Assembly: GCA_003255065.1 (NCBI GenBank)
Contig: QAOA01006302.1
Location: forward strand, 113,459 to 177,458
Origin: Cercis canadensis
Taxonomy: Eukaryota; Streptophyta; Magnoliopsida; Fabales; Fabaceae
Reading direction: 5' to 3'
DNA: 64,000 nucleotides
Below the pieces are notes generated by a model. The model had not been told where the DNA came from. It saw nothing but the letters and a program-made list of their open reading frames with translations, and ran no database searches. Shown here one piece after another: positions 13,196 through 35,245 of the stretch (the first letter of the stretch is position 1; each line of letters starts with the position of its first letter). The position numbers were made by a program, and so were the translations under genes.

Positions 13196-14763
13196 TTTTT
13201 TTTTTTTTCTTAAATTTTTTTTTTTTTTTTTTTTTTGGTATAACAATTAATATGTATCCTGGCCACTTCTAGTTTATATTAAAATTGTTATGTAAAAGGC
13301 ATATTAACTATAATCAAGTGGTGAGAGTTTGAAATAATTTATTAGAAATCATGAATTTTTTTTTATCCCTATGCCCTATGATATGTTATAAGAAATTATC
13401 ATGCAAGAACTACAGATATTTGGTAATAATGAATTTAAGATCATGACATTGATTATATTCATATCAAAGTGAAAAAAAAAAAAAGAAGAGACGATAATTA
13501 TACTACTCACGACATTGAATGTAATATGCTCATAGTGAAAAAAATGCTTCCTAATCCTATACAAAGAAGAAATGTCTACCCCTGATCGCATTCTATCTAT
13601 TGGCTGTTTTGAAAAGAAAAGGACTTCAGCGGTGGCTTTGATGCAAATTCATCATCCATCAATTGTAAATTGAACACATGGATTGGGACAGCAATTGCAC
13701 GCCTTTACCTTAACTTCATCTACAAGCTCTTGTCAATTTCCTTAGTCTTTGTTAATTGTCAAGCTCCAGTCGTCTCAAGATTTTTTTTTTCTTTCTTGAA
13801 TGTTAAGTAAAAAATATATAGTAGCCTAGTAGAGCTGCAAGCTTTGTGAACGCTTCCTTGAATATTATCATAAAACTCATATATGTAGAAAAATGACTAC
13901 CAAGAGGGTCTAGAAATAGGTATATCTTGTGTCCAGATGCTCGCTCAGAAGTGTTGTGTAGAAACAGATGAGTTGAGAATGTGTGATGTGATGCTGCAAA
14001 ATTCCTGCACAAGAGAAAGCGTGAAGGCCTTGAAGGGAGAGGTAAAAGCTGCTTTGACGCTCAAGTTAGAACTTAGTTAGAGAGAATTTCTTGAAGGGAA
14101 AGAGAAAATTTCTTTTGGTACTCTTGGCTGTCGGTTTGAACATAAAACTCATAAGCTTTAAAAATAATTGTAATATTACTTGATCACATACCGTTTAATA
14201 AGGAAAAGAGAAAGATTAAACATAGTAGAAGTGTAATAATAATACCTGTCAACGCTTTAGGTCCTTTTAATTATAACTGTCAAAATTGAGTGCTCTCTCA
14301 AGATAGTCCAATTATAGTTTAATCCTCGTCCCACTAAGGACTAAAATTATTAGAAGCTTGTCACTATCTTCTTAGCAAAGTATCTGTACTATGACCGTTT
14401 CAAAGTCAGGCTTAGTCTTTATAACTAATGCATGATTCACTCAATAGTAAGGGTGATTATCTGGCTTCACCGTTGTAATAAATCAAAAAGATTTTTGCAT
14501 GCTAAGGCAAAAGTGATCTTTGAATATTTTCGTTCTTTAAGTGATTAACCAAAATATAAAAGTGCTTTACGGAATTACGATTGTTGGTTAGCTAATAATA
14601 TTTTTTATTGGTCTAATATTGGAGTCAATTTTGTCAAATTTTTTTATAAAAAAAATTAAATTATTCTTGTAATTATTGTGGTGGGAAAGTCAGTAGAAAT
14701 TGGAAGTGAATGAGATACATGTACTATCAAGTGCATTCCAGGTAATCATATTATTATCAAGGC

Positions 14764-15165
14764 TGATAAGGAAAGGGAACTTGAAAAGTAACCATGAAAT
14801 TCAATTGGGAGAGCATTATTGTTGATAAGGAATGGAATAAAGTGCATTGGAAGGAAAATGCTACACGTTAATCACTAGAACATAATATGGTCTATTTTTT
14901 GATTTCATCATTAGCATATAACATCACAATTTCTCTATCAAACAGAGAGAAAATTGATTAGTGGATGAGGGAAGTTGAAATAATAGCTATGAAATTGCAT
15001 TGGGAGAGCATTATTATAGATAAGGAATGCATTAGAAGGCAGATGCAAGGACTAATGAGTAGCTTTCACAAGTTTATCACTAGAACATAATATGGTCTAC
15101 TTAATGATTTGGTTATTAGCATATAACATCACAATTTCTCTATCAAACAGAGAGAAAACTGTCTA
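14764..15165. repeat. Tandem duplication, two units of about 200 bp
   Basis: Unit 1 (about 14764-14957) and unit 2 (about 14965-15165) share 'ttgggagagcattatt', 'atcactagaacataatatgg' and 'caatttctctatcaaacaga' in the same order. They differ by substitutions and a small insertion in unit 2, so this is an aged duplication, not an assembly error. Confidence 0.8.
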
Positions 15166-15708
15166 GGTATGACTCTTCTCATATAAGTTTTGAAACACTT
15201 CATACTTTTAGCAGTAATCGCCAAAAATAAGAAAAGACTTTTAGAAATGAGCACTAACATCATGACATGGACATCTGCTTTTTGCTTGGTTTTGGGTGCT
15301 ATTGTTGGATATAGCTAAGAGAGGGGGATTATTGAAGCATCGTGTAATCAAAGTGAATAGTGTGAGAAATTAAGATAAAAGTCTCATTAAATAGAAAAGA
15401 ATCATGTGAGATATTGGATGGGGCTCAACATTTAAATTTAAGCTTTTAGCTCTTACTTAAATATATTATATTGCGAGTCCATAAGACCCACACTATCCAT
15501 ATTTTTCCATCAAGTTAGTATCAAGGACCTCACAGGGATGGGAAAGTATAGTGAAAAGAAATTTTGTCTCTACAAAAGATTAATTTTGAAAAGAAATAAT
15601 TTTCTGTAAAATGATCAGAGTATTAATCAATCTGTTTATGACAAGTAGTATTGAGGTTATTTGCGAGTTTATATTTAAACTTGGAGTCATAGCCAAAATA
15701 AGAAAAAA

Positions 15709-15731
15709 ATATATATATATATATATATATA
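15709..15731. repeat. (AT)n microsatellite
   Basis: Uninterrupted AT dinucleotide tract in non-coding DNA. Confidence 0.9.
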
Positions 15732-18700
15732 AAATTATTGTTCTAACTTAATAGAGTATTTATGCTATTTGCTAGGAAATTTTGCCAAACTTAAAAGATA
15801 GATGTTGTTGCATAAAATAAAGTGATAAGAACCATTTATTTGTTTATTTATTTAAGAGTACTACTTATAATTTAACATTATAATTTATAACTAACAACAA
15901 ATTCAGACAACTTTCCTTAATCAAATATCACTTTCCAACTATGTATAACAAATCCACCTTCAACACCCACTTCTTATTTTTAAACAAGCTCCAATTCACT
16001 CCAAATTCTTTTTCTAATTTTTCTCAGAAATCCAAACTATTCAAAACTATCATTAAATGTATGTTTTGAAATTAATATAATAATAATAAAAAAAGTGGAT
16101 TGGCACACATAATGTATTTGTGTGTGAAAAGGCTAGTACTTATATTACATTAGCTAACACTTAGGAGCCAGACCTTTTTATTGCTTGGCAATTGGCATAA
16201 TAGACGTATTATAAAATGACTGCGTTATAACAGAGCCATATATATGGAATGCAATACCATATTTTTCTTTTTGTTAGTAAGAAATTATAGAATTGAGAGT
16301 AACTTATTTCCCTATTGAAAAATTAATTCATCATCTGTTTTCAATAAAATCTAAACCTAAAATTTTATGATATAAAACTATGCTTTATGGCCATGATAAG
16401 TTGTTGCAAGTAGAGCACAAGTGAAATTTTACCAATCATTTAAAAGCAAGTGGTGTTCACAACATCTGCAAGAACCATATAGGTTCTTGTTGATAACAAC
16501 ACCTTACCTTTTTTTTTTTTTTTTTTTTTTTTTAAGGTATTATCAGATTTTACCTAAGATTAATCCTCCTAAATACTATCGAACGCTAAATCAGAGACCT
16601 TAACAACACCTTACTTTGACACTCATCTAGACAACAACACAATATTTTCCTATCACATAATCCTTAACTATTGATGTGTCCCTTCCTATTTCTAACTTCT
16701 AGATCTACGGTGATTGCGGCTATTAAAACATTGTCAGCAGCACATGAATGTATGGACATCTTCCAAAAAGATGCTTTGCCAAATTTGACTAACTCTAACA
16801 TAGATCTTAAAACTGGTACCTAACTTGGTCAGCTTTTGGAATATAAAGGATGGCCTATACGGCGCCCAATTGCTCCTGGTAAAGGAGAAACAGAGGTCAA
16901 AAGTTCAAAAACAAACCACACGAGTGCCTCACTATATATAGCTTTTAAAATTTGGACTAAATCTAGGTAAATTAATTAAGAAAATACAGATTGAAAAATT
17001 ATTTACTAAAAAAGTACTGTACAAACATTTTATATAAATATTACAATTTTCATTATTTTATTCAAGAGACTCGGACAAGATAAGTCACGTTACTTTAAAA
17101 TAGAGTCACACTACTTCAAAATATTGTGACTTATTTTTCTGTGTGCTTATCAATAAAATTTAATTAAAAATACCCAAAATTGATAAAAAAAAATTTCAAA
17201 CTAACTTATTTGCTCAAATACTTTACAAAATTATATTTTTTTTAGTCATTGCCCTAAATCCATAGAAAAGAGGGGAGAAATTATGAATTATATACAAGTC
17301 GTCTTGTATTATTGTCAATAAGTGTGTCAAGTAAAATTGAAATGATAACTTAGATGTAGGCTCCATTATATACGTAATCACTTATATATAACAATAGTCT
17401 GTGTTTGATGTGTATGGCATGAGTTTGAAAATTAAACCTGATCTATTAAACAGATATCATAATTTTATTTGTTAAGGTGTAAAGATAACATGCATGTTGT
17501 ATCTGGTTCACACACAAAATTCTCAAAAGAGAGAGCCTAAAATGACGAAAAAGGGGGTTATGCCAAAACTGCAAGGATTACTATATAATATTTCACAGAA
17601 TCAAACAGATATTGTTAGCAAGTCTTAATCATGCTTTGCTTCTTCATTTGAACCTTCAGTTTGCTTCTCTTCTCGATGGTTCTCGTGTTGCTTCATAATG
17701 ATGTAAAGATTGTTCAAGCACACGCAATATCGTAATATCTTCTATTGACTTAAATTTGTTTTATAAAATAAGTCTAGCATAGTAATATCAACAAGAAAGA
17801 AAAAGTTTAAACCTCACCCAATATAGAAATAGAATAACGTCGCTACAGTTCTAAAATAATAAATGACATGCACAGCTTTCAACCCTACACCTATTTGAAA
17901 AAACAAATGCCCGACTTCGATCTGTAGCCTAACTCGAGTGGTTGGGAACTTGGGATGAGGGAGAATTTAAGTAAATATCGTAAGTTTTAGTTGTAGTAAA
18001 AGGAAAGAACTAATGCTCATATTTATATGATTTATATTGGATAGGTAACCATATCATTTAGATGCCACTAACGCAAAAGATAAATAAATAAAAATAAAGG
18101 TACTGATATGTTAACTGGCTGAATTTGCCAAAATTTGAAAAAAAAATAAAAATGCTTGCATATTATTTATATTCACACCTCGATGTGCATCTATACCATT
18201 AGTATAATCTGCACTTAAAAATTATGTATGATTAGATTTTAAATGTGTCAACTACTCAAGTGTACAATGCTAAGTATAAATAGTATGTAAATAGTGATGT
18301 ACTACCAACAGATGTTAGCTCACATAGTAAGAGAGTGTGCTCCTCCATGTTGTCTCGAGTTCGAATTCAAAGATTTTCATGTTTGCTCTGGTGTTATTAT
18401 GATAATATTATTAACGATTTAAATATATTTTTTTTTCATATGAGAATTTTTTTAAAATATATATAAATATACTAAATATCCTATCTTCGCCGTACATAAA
18501 TCTACTTGACTGGGTCAATCAAAAAACTCCTAACTGCACAACCCAAAAAAGAAGAGAGATATGTCTTAATTACCCTGTTTGAAACTTTGCTTGAGACCAT
18601 ATATTACTGTGTACAATCATTTATGAATATAGTATTAACATTATTGTGACCTATTAGATTTATCGACGCATTTCCCCTTTGACTTACAAACAACTTTTCA

Positions 18701-19918
18701 TTTTGCCTTTTTCTTGGTTGATTGAGTAGTCTTTGTCCTAATGATAAAGAGATTATGAAAAGGACTATTATTATTATTATTATTTAATGAACTGATTAAT
18801 GTTAGAAGTTAGAACTGATCAATATAAGGGAATTAGAGGCTGATGGCCTCACACGTGTACACTGTACATATATTTTATATCACTAGAAAAAAAAAAAAAA
18901 AGTGGATAAGAACGACTCCTGTGATGCCATGTGGCATGACGAAAACTCTGATGTTAGACAGAGGTCCGTACATAGACTCATCAACAACCATAGCTGTAAT
19001 TACATGTGTAGAGACTAAGACCAGAGAGAGAACTATACATGGAGATGCGTTGTTCACCTAATCTAATCACTGGTTCTGTTTAGATGATAAAGGAAAATAT
19101 CTTATCATAATTGAAAGCATAAAGCTTCACGGGTCATTTCGCGTGTGTTTGGAAAACTATGGTTATCTGAAGAGAAAGGAACTTTCATCTACTTCTGCTA
19201 ATTAATAAGTGTATCACTTTGGTCTTGAATTCGATTATTAACACTAAAATGGTGATCTAGTTTCCTATCTTTTGTTTTTGGTGGCTTTTAAGTGGAGGGC
19301 TTTTTTTTTTTTTCTGTAGTTGATGCCAATGTAAGTTGTGAAAACTATGGTCTCCTTTCAATGGTCGTATGATCCTTAGTTTTTTTTTTCAAAACATGAC
19401 TTTTAGACAAGACAAGAAGATCAATACAAATTGCAATTGATATCTTGTTTTTATTTTCTTTCATTTTAAAAATTGACTTAAATTTACTGGCAGTACTTAT
19501 AGATACTAAAATACGTTTATTTGAAGTTCTCAATTCTAGGATCCCAACCCAGTTGTGTGGAGTTTTTGAAGAGCTATATATATATATATATAAACTAATG
19601 CCGGACCTTCACCGCTTCAATTAATTCTTTAATCTAAAACTATAAAATTTCAAACTCCACCTAGAAAATTATATCCAAACACCAAGAAAAACCCAGAAGA
19701 TTCCCTGCCTCTCTCTCAATAGGTATCTATTTTCTTCCTTGAAGAATATAACGCTATGATATTGTATTTTCACGTAAACGTCATGCATGGACCACCAAAG
19801 AACTTTTTGAACAGTAAAACCCTAGTAAACGCGTTTCTTTAAATATCGTGTGCACCAAGTCACTAATATCCACAAATACGTATTCACCTTCATGGCCTAC
19901 CAAAGCCAAGTTATTGCC

Positions 19919-19926
19919 TATATATA
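19919..19926 (+). promoter_or_regulatory. TATA box of the pectin methylesterase gene
   Basis: TATATATA lies 112 bases upstream of the ATG at 20038. This would give a 5' leader of roughly 80 bases, normal for a plant gene. Confidence 0.6.
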
Positions 19927-20037
19927 GCACCCTTCCCTTGCCAATTCCTTCATCAACATTCTCAAACACTAAGAAAATCCCCTCATTTCCTATAATCCAT
20001 ATTGTAGCAAAACCTTTCAGTCTCTCTTTATTTCAAT

Positions 20038-22374
20038 ATGGACAAGCATGTGTTGACCTATTCCTGTTGCATTGCCTACCTTCTAATTTATTTTGTCATG
20101 GTTGTGCATTGTGATAAAATTCCAAAATCATGTAGCCAAACCCCACATCCTCATGTATGCAACCATTACATGGGAACTGCTAATACATTACCAACCCTAG
20201 ATACTTCTTCCTTCCATGATATGGCCCTTAGGGTCACCATGGACCAAGCCATTGAAGCCCACAACCTTGTCTCAACCATGAAATTGAATAATTTCAATAA
20301 CAAGTACGCCAAATTGGCGTGGGACGATTGTTTGGAGCTCTATGAGGACACGGTGAACAAACTCAAGCGTTCAATGAGTTCCAAGAATCCAAATGATAGG
20401 TTAACTTGGCTAAGTGCTTCCATTGCCAACCAACAAACTTGCCAAAATGGTTTCCTTGACTTCAACCTTCCTTCTCACTTAAATTACTTCCCAGACATGT
20501 TAAGCAACTTCTCCAAACTGCTTAGCAATTCGTTAGCTATAAACAATGCTATGGCTTCATCATCTACCTTGGTGAATAGCAAACAAATTGGTGGGAGAAG
20601 GTTGCTCTCGGATGGCTTCCCCGAATGGCTATCAACTTCAGATAGAAGGCTTCTTCAGGCAACAGGGGCAGGTTCGAAAGCTGATATAGTGGTAGCACAA
20701 GATGGAAGTGGGAATTATAAGACCATCTCAGAGGGTGTGGCTGCAGCTTCAAAGCAGGGTGGTGGGCGAGTTGTTGTGTACGTGAAAGCTGGTGTTTACA
20801 AGGAAAATGTTGAGGTTACAAACTCTGTGAAAAATTTAATGATTCTTGGAGATGGGATTGATGCAACTATCGTTACGGGTAGCAAGAGTGCACAAACAAC
20901 CACCACTTTTCGTTCGGCTACTTTTGGTAAGTTGATTGATTAACTTCGTTGTCTTTTACAAACGGATTTAAGGAATCTGATATTACTTGATGGGATATTA
21001 ATAAGATGCTTACTAGCTATTATGGACAGCTAAAAGAGTCAATGAGCTCCAAAAAGGTTACAAAGTTTAATCACGGTTGATTTGTTAATATTAGATATAA
21101 ACCTCACTTAAGTCAATGATAACAACATAGTTGACAATTGTAAATATTTTTATACATATTTGTTGAAAAATAATACTATTTACACATAAATTTTTTGCAC
21201 AATAATACAATAGTTCACTTGAGTCAAAAATAATAATTTAAATAGAACCACCAAAAATCATATATATTGACTCACCTATATATATACATACATGTATAGT
21301 TTATAAGTTATGTACTTAATTTTAAGAATTGTACAACTAGCATTATTCTACATTAAACATGTTTAGAAACTAAATAAATTTAATCCCATACAAGAAAGAA
21401 GGGTAGAAGACAGAATTAACTAAGACTCTTAGTTTTCTCAAATTTTTTTGTTTATGAATTGCCAAAATTAAAATAATTAAGAATAGATTTTTTATCACTT
21501 TGCATGGTCCCCTATGGAGATTGGGACAACCTGTACTACTTCTGTACAACATCTATGACGGAACTCCATCAAAATAACAAACTGAACACTGTTATATTAA
21601 CAAAGAAAAATCCAAACTTGTAACATTTGAAATCAGTAAAAACAGGAATTTTAACAGTACTAATTCAATTTTCCACTAACTCACTTAAAACCGTTCTTCC
21701 TTGTAGGGGTTGCTGGTGACGGCTTCGTCGCCAGAGACATCACCTTTGAGAACACAGCCGGACCACAGAATCACCAAGCGGTGGCCTTCCGCTCCGCCTC
21801 CGATCACTCAGTGTTCTACCGATGCAGCTTTAAAGGGTACCAAGACACCTTATATGTCTACTCCCAACGCCAATTCTACCGTGATTGTGATATCTATGGC
21901 ACCGTAGACTTCATCTTCGGCGACGCAGCGGCTGTGTTGCAGAGCTGCAACATCTACGTCAGAAACGCGAACCAGCAGAACGCGGTGACAGCTCAAGCGA
22001 GAACAGACCCTAATGAGAACACAGGCATTATCATCCATAACTCACGTATAACAGGTTCTGGAGGTTCAACCAAAACCTTTCTGGGACGGCCATGGAAGGA
22101 GTATTCAAGGACAGTGGTGATGAAGAGTTCCCTAGACGGGTCAATTAACCCTGCCGGGTGGGCCCCGTGGAGTGGGAACTTTGCTTTGAGCACTCTCTAT
22201 TATGGTGAGTATATGAATTCAGGGCCTGGAGCTGACACTTCAGGGAGGGTCAAGTGGCCAGGGTTTCATGTCATTACTAGTCCATCTGAGGCTGGGAAAT
22301 TCACGGTTGGGAATTTCTTGGCCGGAGACTCGTGGATTCGCAACACCGGCGTGCCGTTTGATGACGGCTTGTGA
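20038..22374 (+). CDS. Pectin methylesterase with PMEI pro-region (type I PME)
   Basis: Two exons, 20038-20926 and 21707-22374, joined by a phase-1 GT-AG intron (donor GTAAGT at 20927, acceptor TTGTAG ending at 21706). The product is 518 residues, with a signal peptide (about 1-25). A PMEI-like pro-domain (about 27-175) carries cysteines 32, 41, 98 and 135. Two RRLL motifs (187-190 and 203-206) follow; subtilases cut there in the Golgi in this family. The catalytic beta-helix domain (about 212-518) has the family residues Q320, Q342, D343 (GYQDTLY), D364 (GTVDFIFG) and R424 (LGRPW). It removes methyl groups from cell-wall homogalacturonan, changing wall stiffness. All key residues are intact and the length is typical. 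The intron is where most type I PMEs have one. Which family member it is cannot be told. Confidence 0.95.
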
Positions 22375-22619
22375 GGTAGATTTTTATTACATGGGAGGTT
22401 GGGTGGGTGGTGGTGGTGGAAGAGGAGTCACTTGATCAAGAATTGGATAATGACTTTATAAAGTTGGGCAAGTTGTCATGTAGTTTGTGTTGTTATCTTC
22501 CTTTCCCTTGTACAGAGGGTACAAATATGCTGTACTTCTTGTGATTTTTATTGTCTTTAGGGAGTTGTCTAATTCGTCCAAGCAATGGATATGTATAGGG
22601 AAATTGTGAGATCAATTTC

Positions 22620-22625
22620 AATAAA
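22620..22625 (+). terminator. Poly(A) signal of the PME gene
   Basis: AATAAA about 245 bases after the stop codon. A second AATAAA follows at about 22680, next to an AT microsatellite. Confidence 0.5.
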
Positions 22626-22683
22626 ATTGTAGTATAAATGTATATTACTTTTGATTTTTAATGAATTGCCTATAAATTTCAAT

Positions 22684-22688
<5 letters not shown>

Positions 22689-22735
<47 letters not shown>
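22689..22735. repeat. (TA)n microsatellite, about 23 units
   Basis: Perfect TA tract just after the PME 3' UTR. The surrounding bases ('tttcaataaaatt' before and 'tatattactt' after) also occur about 60 bases upstream, so the tract probably expanded within a small local duplication. Confidence 0.9.
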
Positions 22736-22737
<2 letters not shown>

Positions 22738-22739
22738 CT

Positions 22740-25700
22740 TGTCCATTTATTTAACTAGGCTAGCTAAAGGGGAAAAGTGTATGTGACAGTGATTAATATA
22801 CAGGGTGATTGAGAAAATGAGGTCCATAACTTATTAATAAGAGCTAATTATTGATTAATATTTGTATGAGCAGTGAGCACATCACATGGTTGATTTAATA
22901 CATTTGTTTGTGGCCTCCATTGACGTTAACTAAAATCCAATTATGAAAGTGCTGAACAATAAACATAAGGGACTGATTGGTCTTGTCCAAAAGAGAAGTG
23001 ATTGTTACAACATTCAAGAAAAAAAAAAAAAAAAGAAGATAAAAAGNAAAGTTTAATTAGGTTAGAATAAAATTAGATACTGCATTCCATCCAAAAAAAA
23101 AAAAAAGTTAGATTCTCCAAAGCACGTAGAATGTAAAATAGTGAGTACAAGGAGTGAATATATGTTACCGTATATATTGGATTCAAAGATAAAGCTCATG
23201 CCAAGTCAAGCATCAAAGTCATTGCAGGAAAGCGCCCCAGCAAGTTGTGAAAAGAACCTCTTGGCTGAGAATAATACAAACAATATGAGAAGAAAATGAA
23301 GGCTGATGAGACATTGATTAGAAGTCTTGAAAACTAATAGCCCACCTTGTTTCACTTATTAATGTCTTTTGGCTTCCTTTCCTTCTTTTAATCATTTTAT
23401 GAAAGTAAACAAACTTCCATTTATTAATCAATGAACCATATGAAAAATAAAGGGACACGAAATTGGTAGATTTGATGGTTTATTGTTACTCATGCATGAC
23501 ATACTAGACAGCACTAAGCTATATAGTATCTGAGAAGACAAGCATTAGTGAATTAGTTTATGATGTAAATATGACCTTTCAAAAAGAATCTTTTGAATTG
23601 TTGGCCTCTAGGCACAACGTGATATATAAATGTAAATAGTAAGTTTTTATCATTTATATAATTTTTTTTTTAAATTTTGTCAATTCAACTCAAAAACTTA
23701 AGCTTTTAGGTGAATGCTCATAAATAATTTTATATCTAATATGTCACCGTACGCGAAAGTCTTTTGGATTTGAAGCGTGAAAAAACACAAGCTCACTTAT
23801 AATATATACTGGAATTTCAATTTAATTGAGAAAATTAAGACAGAAATATTTGATCACTTCACTGTTTAGTCAAAGCTTAAGTAGGTATGTGCTTGGATGA
23901 AGTATAATATCTCCTAGGCAAGAAAATACATCTTTTATTATGTCTTTAGGAAAATAAGAATATGAAATGATGTAGATATTGAGTATCGAGTATGACATAT
24001 TCTTAAAAGTAAATAATTTCCAATAACTATATCAAACATAGAAATCCTATGTTTCCATAAAGGGATATTAATTATTGAAGTATGTTATGCTCAGTAACTA
24101 TGTTTTTTAAATAGCTATAAAATTTTGCAAAAGGTTATTACCAAACGGTCCCATAGTGATTTGATCTTTATTCATAAATGAAAGCGAGAGTGGAATTTTA
24201 TTCTGATTGTGATTGTGCGTTGTAGCATTTCTCCATGGTATCCAACTGTGTAAACAATCATTTGTTCCTGAAGCACAGGATACTCCATAAGGTTCTATGT
24301 TGAAATTTCATTGTGTGAAATTATGGAAAGGAATAGCATTGTTTAGCCCTCCAATAGATTCAAAAAAAAAATTGTTCTTACAGCATGAAAAATAAATATT
24401 TCAGATAACTTGAAAACATATACATTGGAAAATCTAAAGATGGTTAAGTCTTATAAATAACTGTTCATTATGTGTTCAAATCCTATTAAGATTAGATGAA
24501 TAAGAAGTTTAGGAGAAAATAAATTACCTTTTTATTGTGTAGCTTCCAATAAAAAAACCAGAAAAAGAGAAAATTATTGCCAAATACCAACTTCTTGATA
24601 ACCCCAAGAATTTAGCCGGGTAGTAATGTTGCAACAGATTAATTCAAGTTAGCCAAAGTTCAAATTCCAAGGTTGGCATCTAGAGGAATTTTTCTCCTAA
24701 ATACATCAGGTTGATATTGGGGATGCACCTTTAAGATCGTTTAAGAAAAAATTTAGTCTCAGTACACAAAAATTGACCTGATGATAGCTTATTATTAAAA
24801 CCAAAAAAGAACTTATTAATATTATTTATATAGACAAAAACCAATAACCACTAGGAGTCACGTTGCATATTATAACTTAATAACCATTCACAAGTGGTGA
24901 TCCTTGTCTATGAATATTATTACGAAGTGATCATTGACAACAATTTTCCCTAAAATTTGAACACAAAATATGAGCTAGCGTTGGTTATCTAAGACCATTA
25001 ATATCATTGCGTGGGCCTGGATGGTCCAAGATCATCTAGGCTTTAGCCTTAGTAGTATAAAATCCACCAAGGCATGGGCATTGATGGACTAAGGACCACC
25101 AAGGCTCACGCCTTGATGATTCGAGATCATCTGAGCTAACATCTTCGATTTTGATAGATACTTAAAGGTGCCAAACTGTTCATTTATGCAATCAATATAT
25201 ATATAAAGTACAATCATAAAGTAAAAGTTATATATAATTGAAAAGGGGAACATTTACGGTGCACCGGGTAGAAAGTGGGAGCACCGGTGGACCAACTAAT
25301 AGACGGTAGTGAAGGAGACACGTCATTGGGTTCACAAATGGTTGAGACTACTTTGTGACCGAATGTCTATATGCCAATAACTTTTTAAAATTGTAAATTC
25401 ACCCAAGAAAACTTTCACTTATGGTTGACATGTCAAAAATATATTATTATACAATTATTTTTGAGGATGTGGTAATGAGGTGGAAAAAATAATTGATGAC
25501 ATGAACAATAGTCATTAAAGAGAAGAATGAAAAAAAAAAAAAAAATCTTCTTCCTCTCAGTGAACTTGGAAGAACCTATGGCCAATGATGGGCATTTTGG
25601 GCTAATTGATTTGCACAGTTCATGGTACTATGACCAGATCTATGATCCAAATATTTTTTTGCCTAAGACCCTTGCTAGGATCAAAACGGTGTTTATATTT

Positions 25701-26455
25701 GCCTTCCACGTCGTCTTTTGATGGAGACCTAAAAACTATAGGCTCTCATTTTCTCTCTTATGGCACCTTGTTGGAAGGTGAAATATAGAAATTCGAGGTG
25801 AGAGCAAAAGGTTACTTGCACCACATTTTTGTTGTTTCTTTTGTTACTCTCCTTGAACCCCTCAAACATCAATTTTATTGGTTAGAAAAAGTTAAGTACT
25901 TTATAATTCATCATAATTTTCAAATAATGGACAATACTAGAGCATGGTATTGAGGTATATTTTTTAACTTTATTTAGAATCCAGAATACCCCAAGGACAA
26001 TATTATGGTCATTTGGATATAATTTTTATGTCATTTCTGAGTATTAAACATGACAATTCCTTTCACCAAACAAACGAAGTGAGAGATCTGTGAGATTTTC
26101 CCTTAACTGGCCTTAGATTTAACCATAGGGTTTGAAGGAAGATTATTGCTTGTATTGTTTAATCGAAGGGTTCTAGTTTGTTGGGTCTTGATGTGCTGCT
26201 CATATGATGCTGGACTTTTTTAACTGATTAAAGAGGCTTGCATATAAATTGATCAAGTCTTGGTAAGAAGAGTTGAGGAGATATTAATATGGTGAAGGAA
26301 CCCGGTAGTCACGCATACTCGTGCACACAGAGATACACATGTCACAAAAGAGCACAGTGTATCAATTTCAAGAGAGAAATGGACAGCAAAGAAAAGAGCA
26401 TAGTTCACAAAGCAGAAGCGCTATGTTGGGAACATGTATCATTGACTAGTTTAAA
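22740..26455. other. Gene-free spacer between the PME and phosphoglucomutase genes
   Basis: No credible coding exon. Poly-A runs flank a single N at 23047. About 23680-23810 is a reverse-strand relative of the 9797-10070 repeat. Degenerate CCAAGGC-type short repeats occur at about 25000-25140. Confidence 0.5.
23680..23810 (-). repeat. Dispersed repeat, inverted relative of 9797-10070
   Basis: Read on the minus strand it contains 'acatattagatataaaatta' and 'cacctaaaagcttaagtttt', the same blocks in the same order as about 9990-10045. Also shared is a 'tcaa(g/a)…cttgtg' stretch upstream. Confidence 0.5.
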
Positions 26456-26461
26456 TTTATT
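26456..26461 (-). terminator. Poly(A) signal of the phosphoglucomutase gene
   Basis: AATAAA on the minus strand about 200 bases beyond the stop codon, a normal distance for a plant 3' UTR. Confidence 0.5.
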
Positions 26462-26657
26462 CAGCACATCAAAATTTAGTTAATCAAAGTAATTTTAATT
26501 TCCCTCAAGTGCCCACGGTGAGGCTGGAAAATGGTACAACCATACAAGTTGCCTATTCATAAGATTAACACTCGATTGAAAGCGAGAAAGATGTGGACAA
26601 ACACAGGAAAAATGACTCGTCGAAAGTGATAGCTAACCAAGTTTCAGCCTTACGCAT

Positions 26658-35121
<8,464 letters not shown>

Positions 35122-35245
35122 CCCTTCCTGAGCAGAAACACCAATTCCAGAAGCTAAGCTCAGATTTCAGAAACCAATCACAGAGAGAGGGTGAAGAGAA
35201 AGACAGTGTGGAAGATGCGAGAGATGCACCTTTTATTACAGAAAA

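Larger units (their letters stand above)
13163..19918. other. Gene-free intergenic region
   Basis: AT-rich, with no frame of recognisable family. It contains a roughly 200-bp tandem duplication (14764-15165), an (AT)n tract (15709-15731) and a short hairpin ('aagaacc' / 'ggttctt') near 16469-16487. A stretch near 18308-18380 contains 'gagttcgaattc', resembling a tRNA-type B box, so it could be a SINE remnant. Confidence 0.5.

Noticed and set aside
12305..13272. Long open frames across 12.3-13.3 kb and 36.7-37.5 kb on both strands
   Set aside because: They consist almost wholly of Ns read as unknown residues with homopolymer ends.
24990..25145. Repeated CCAAGGC / GATCATCT motifs
   Set aside because: They are too short and irregular for a satellite or CRISPR-like array, and CRISPR is not expected in a plant nuclear genome.
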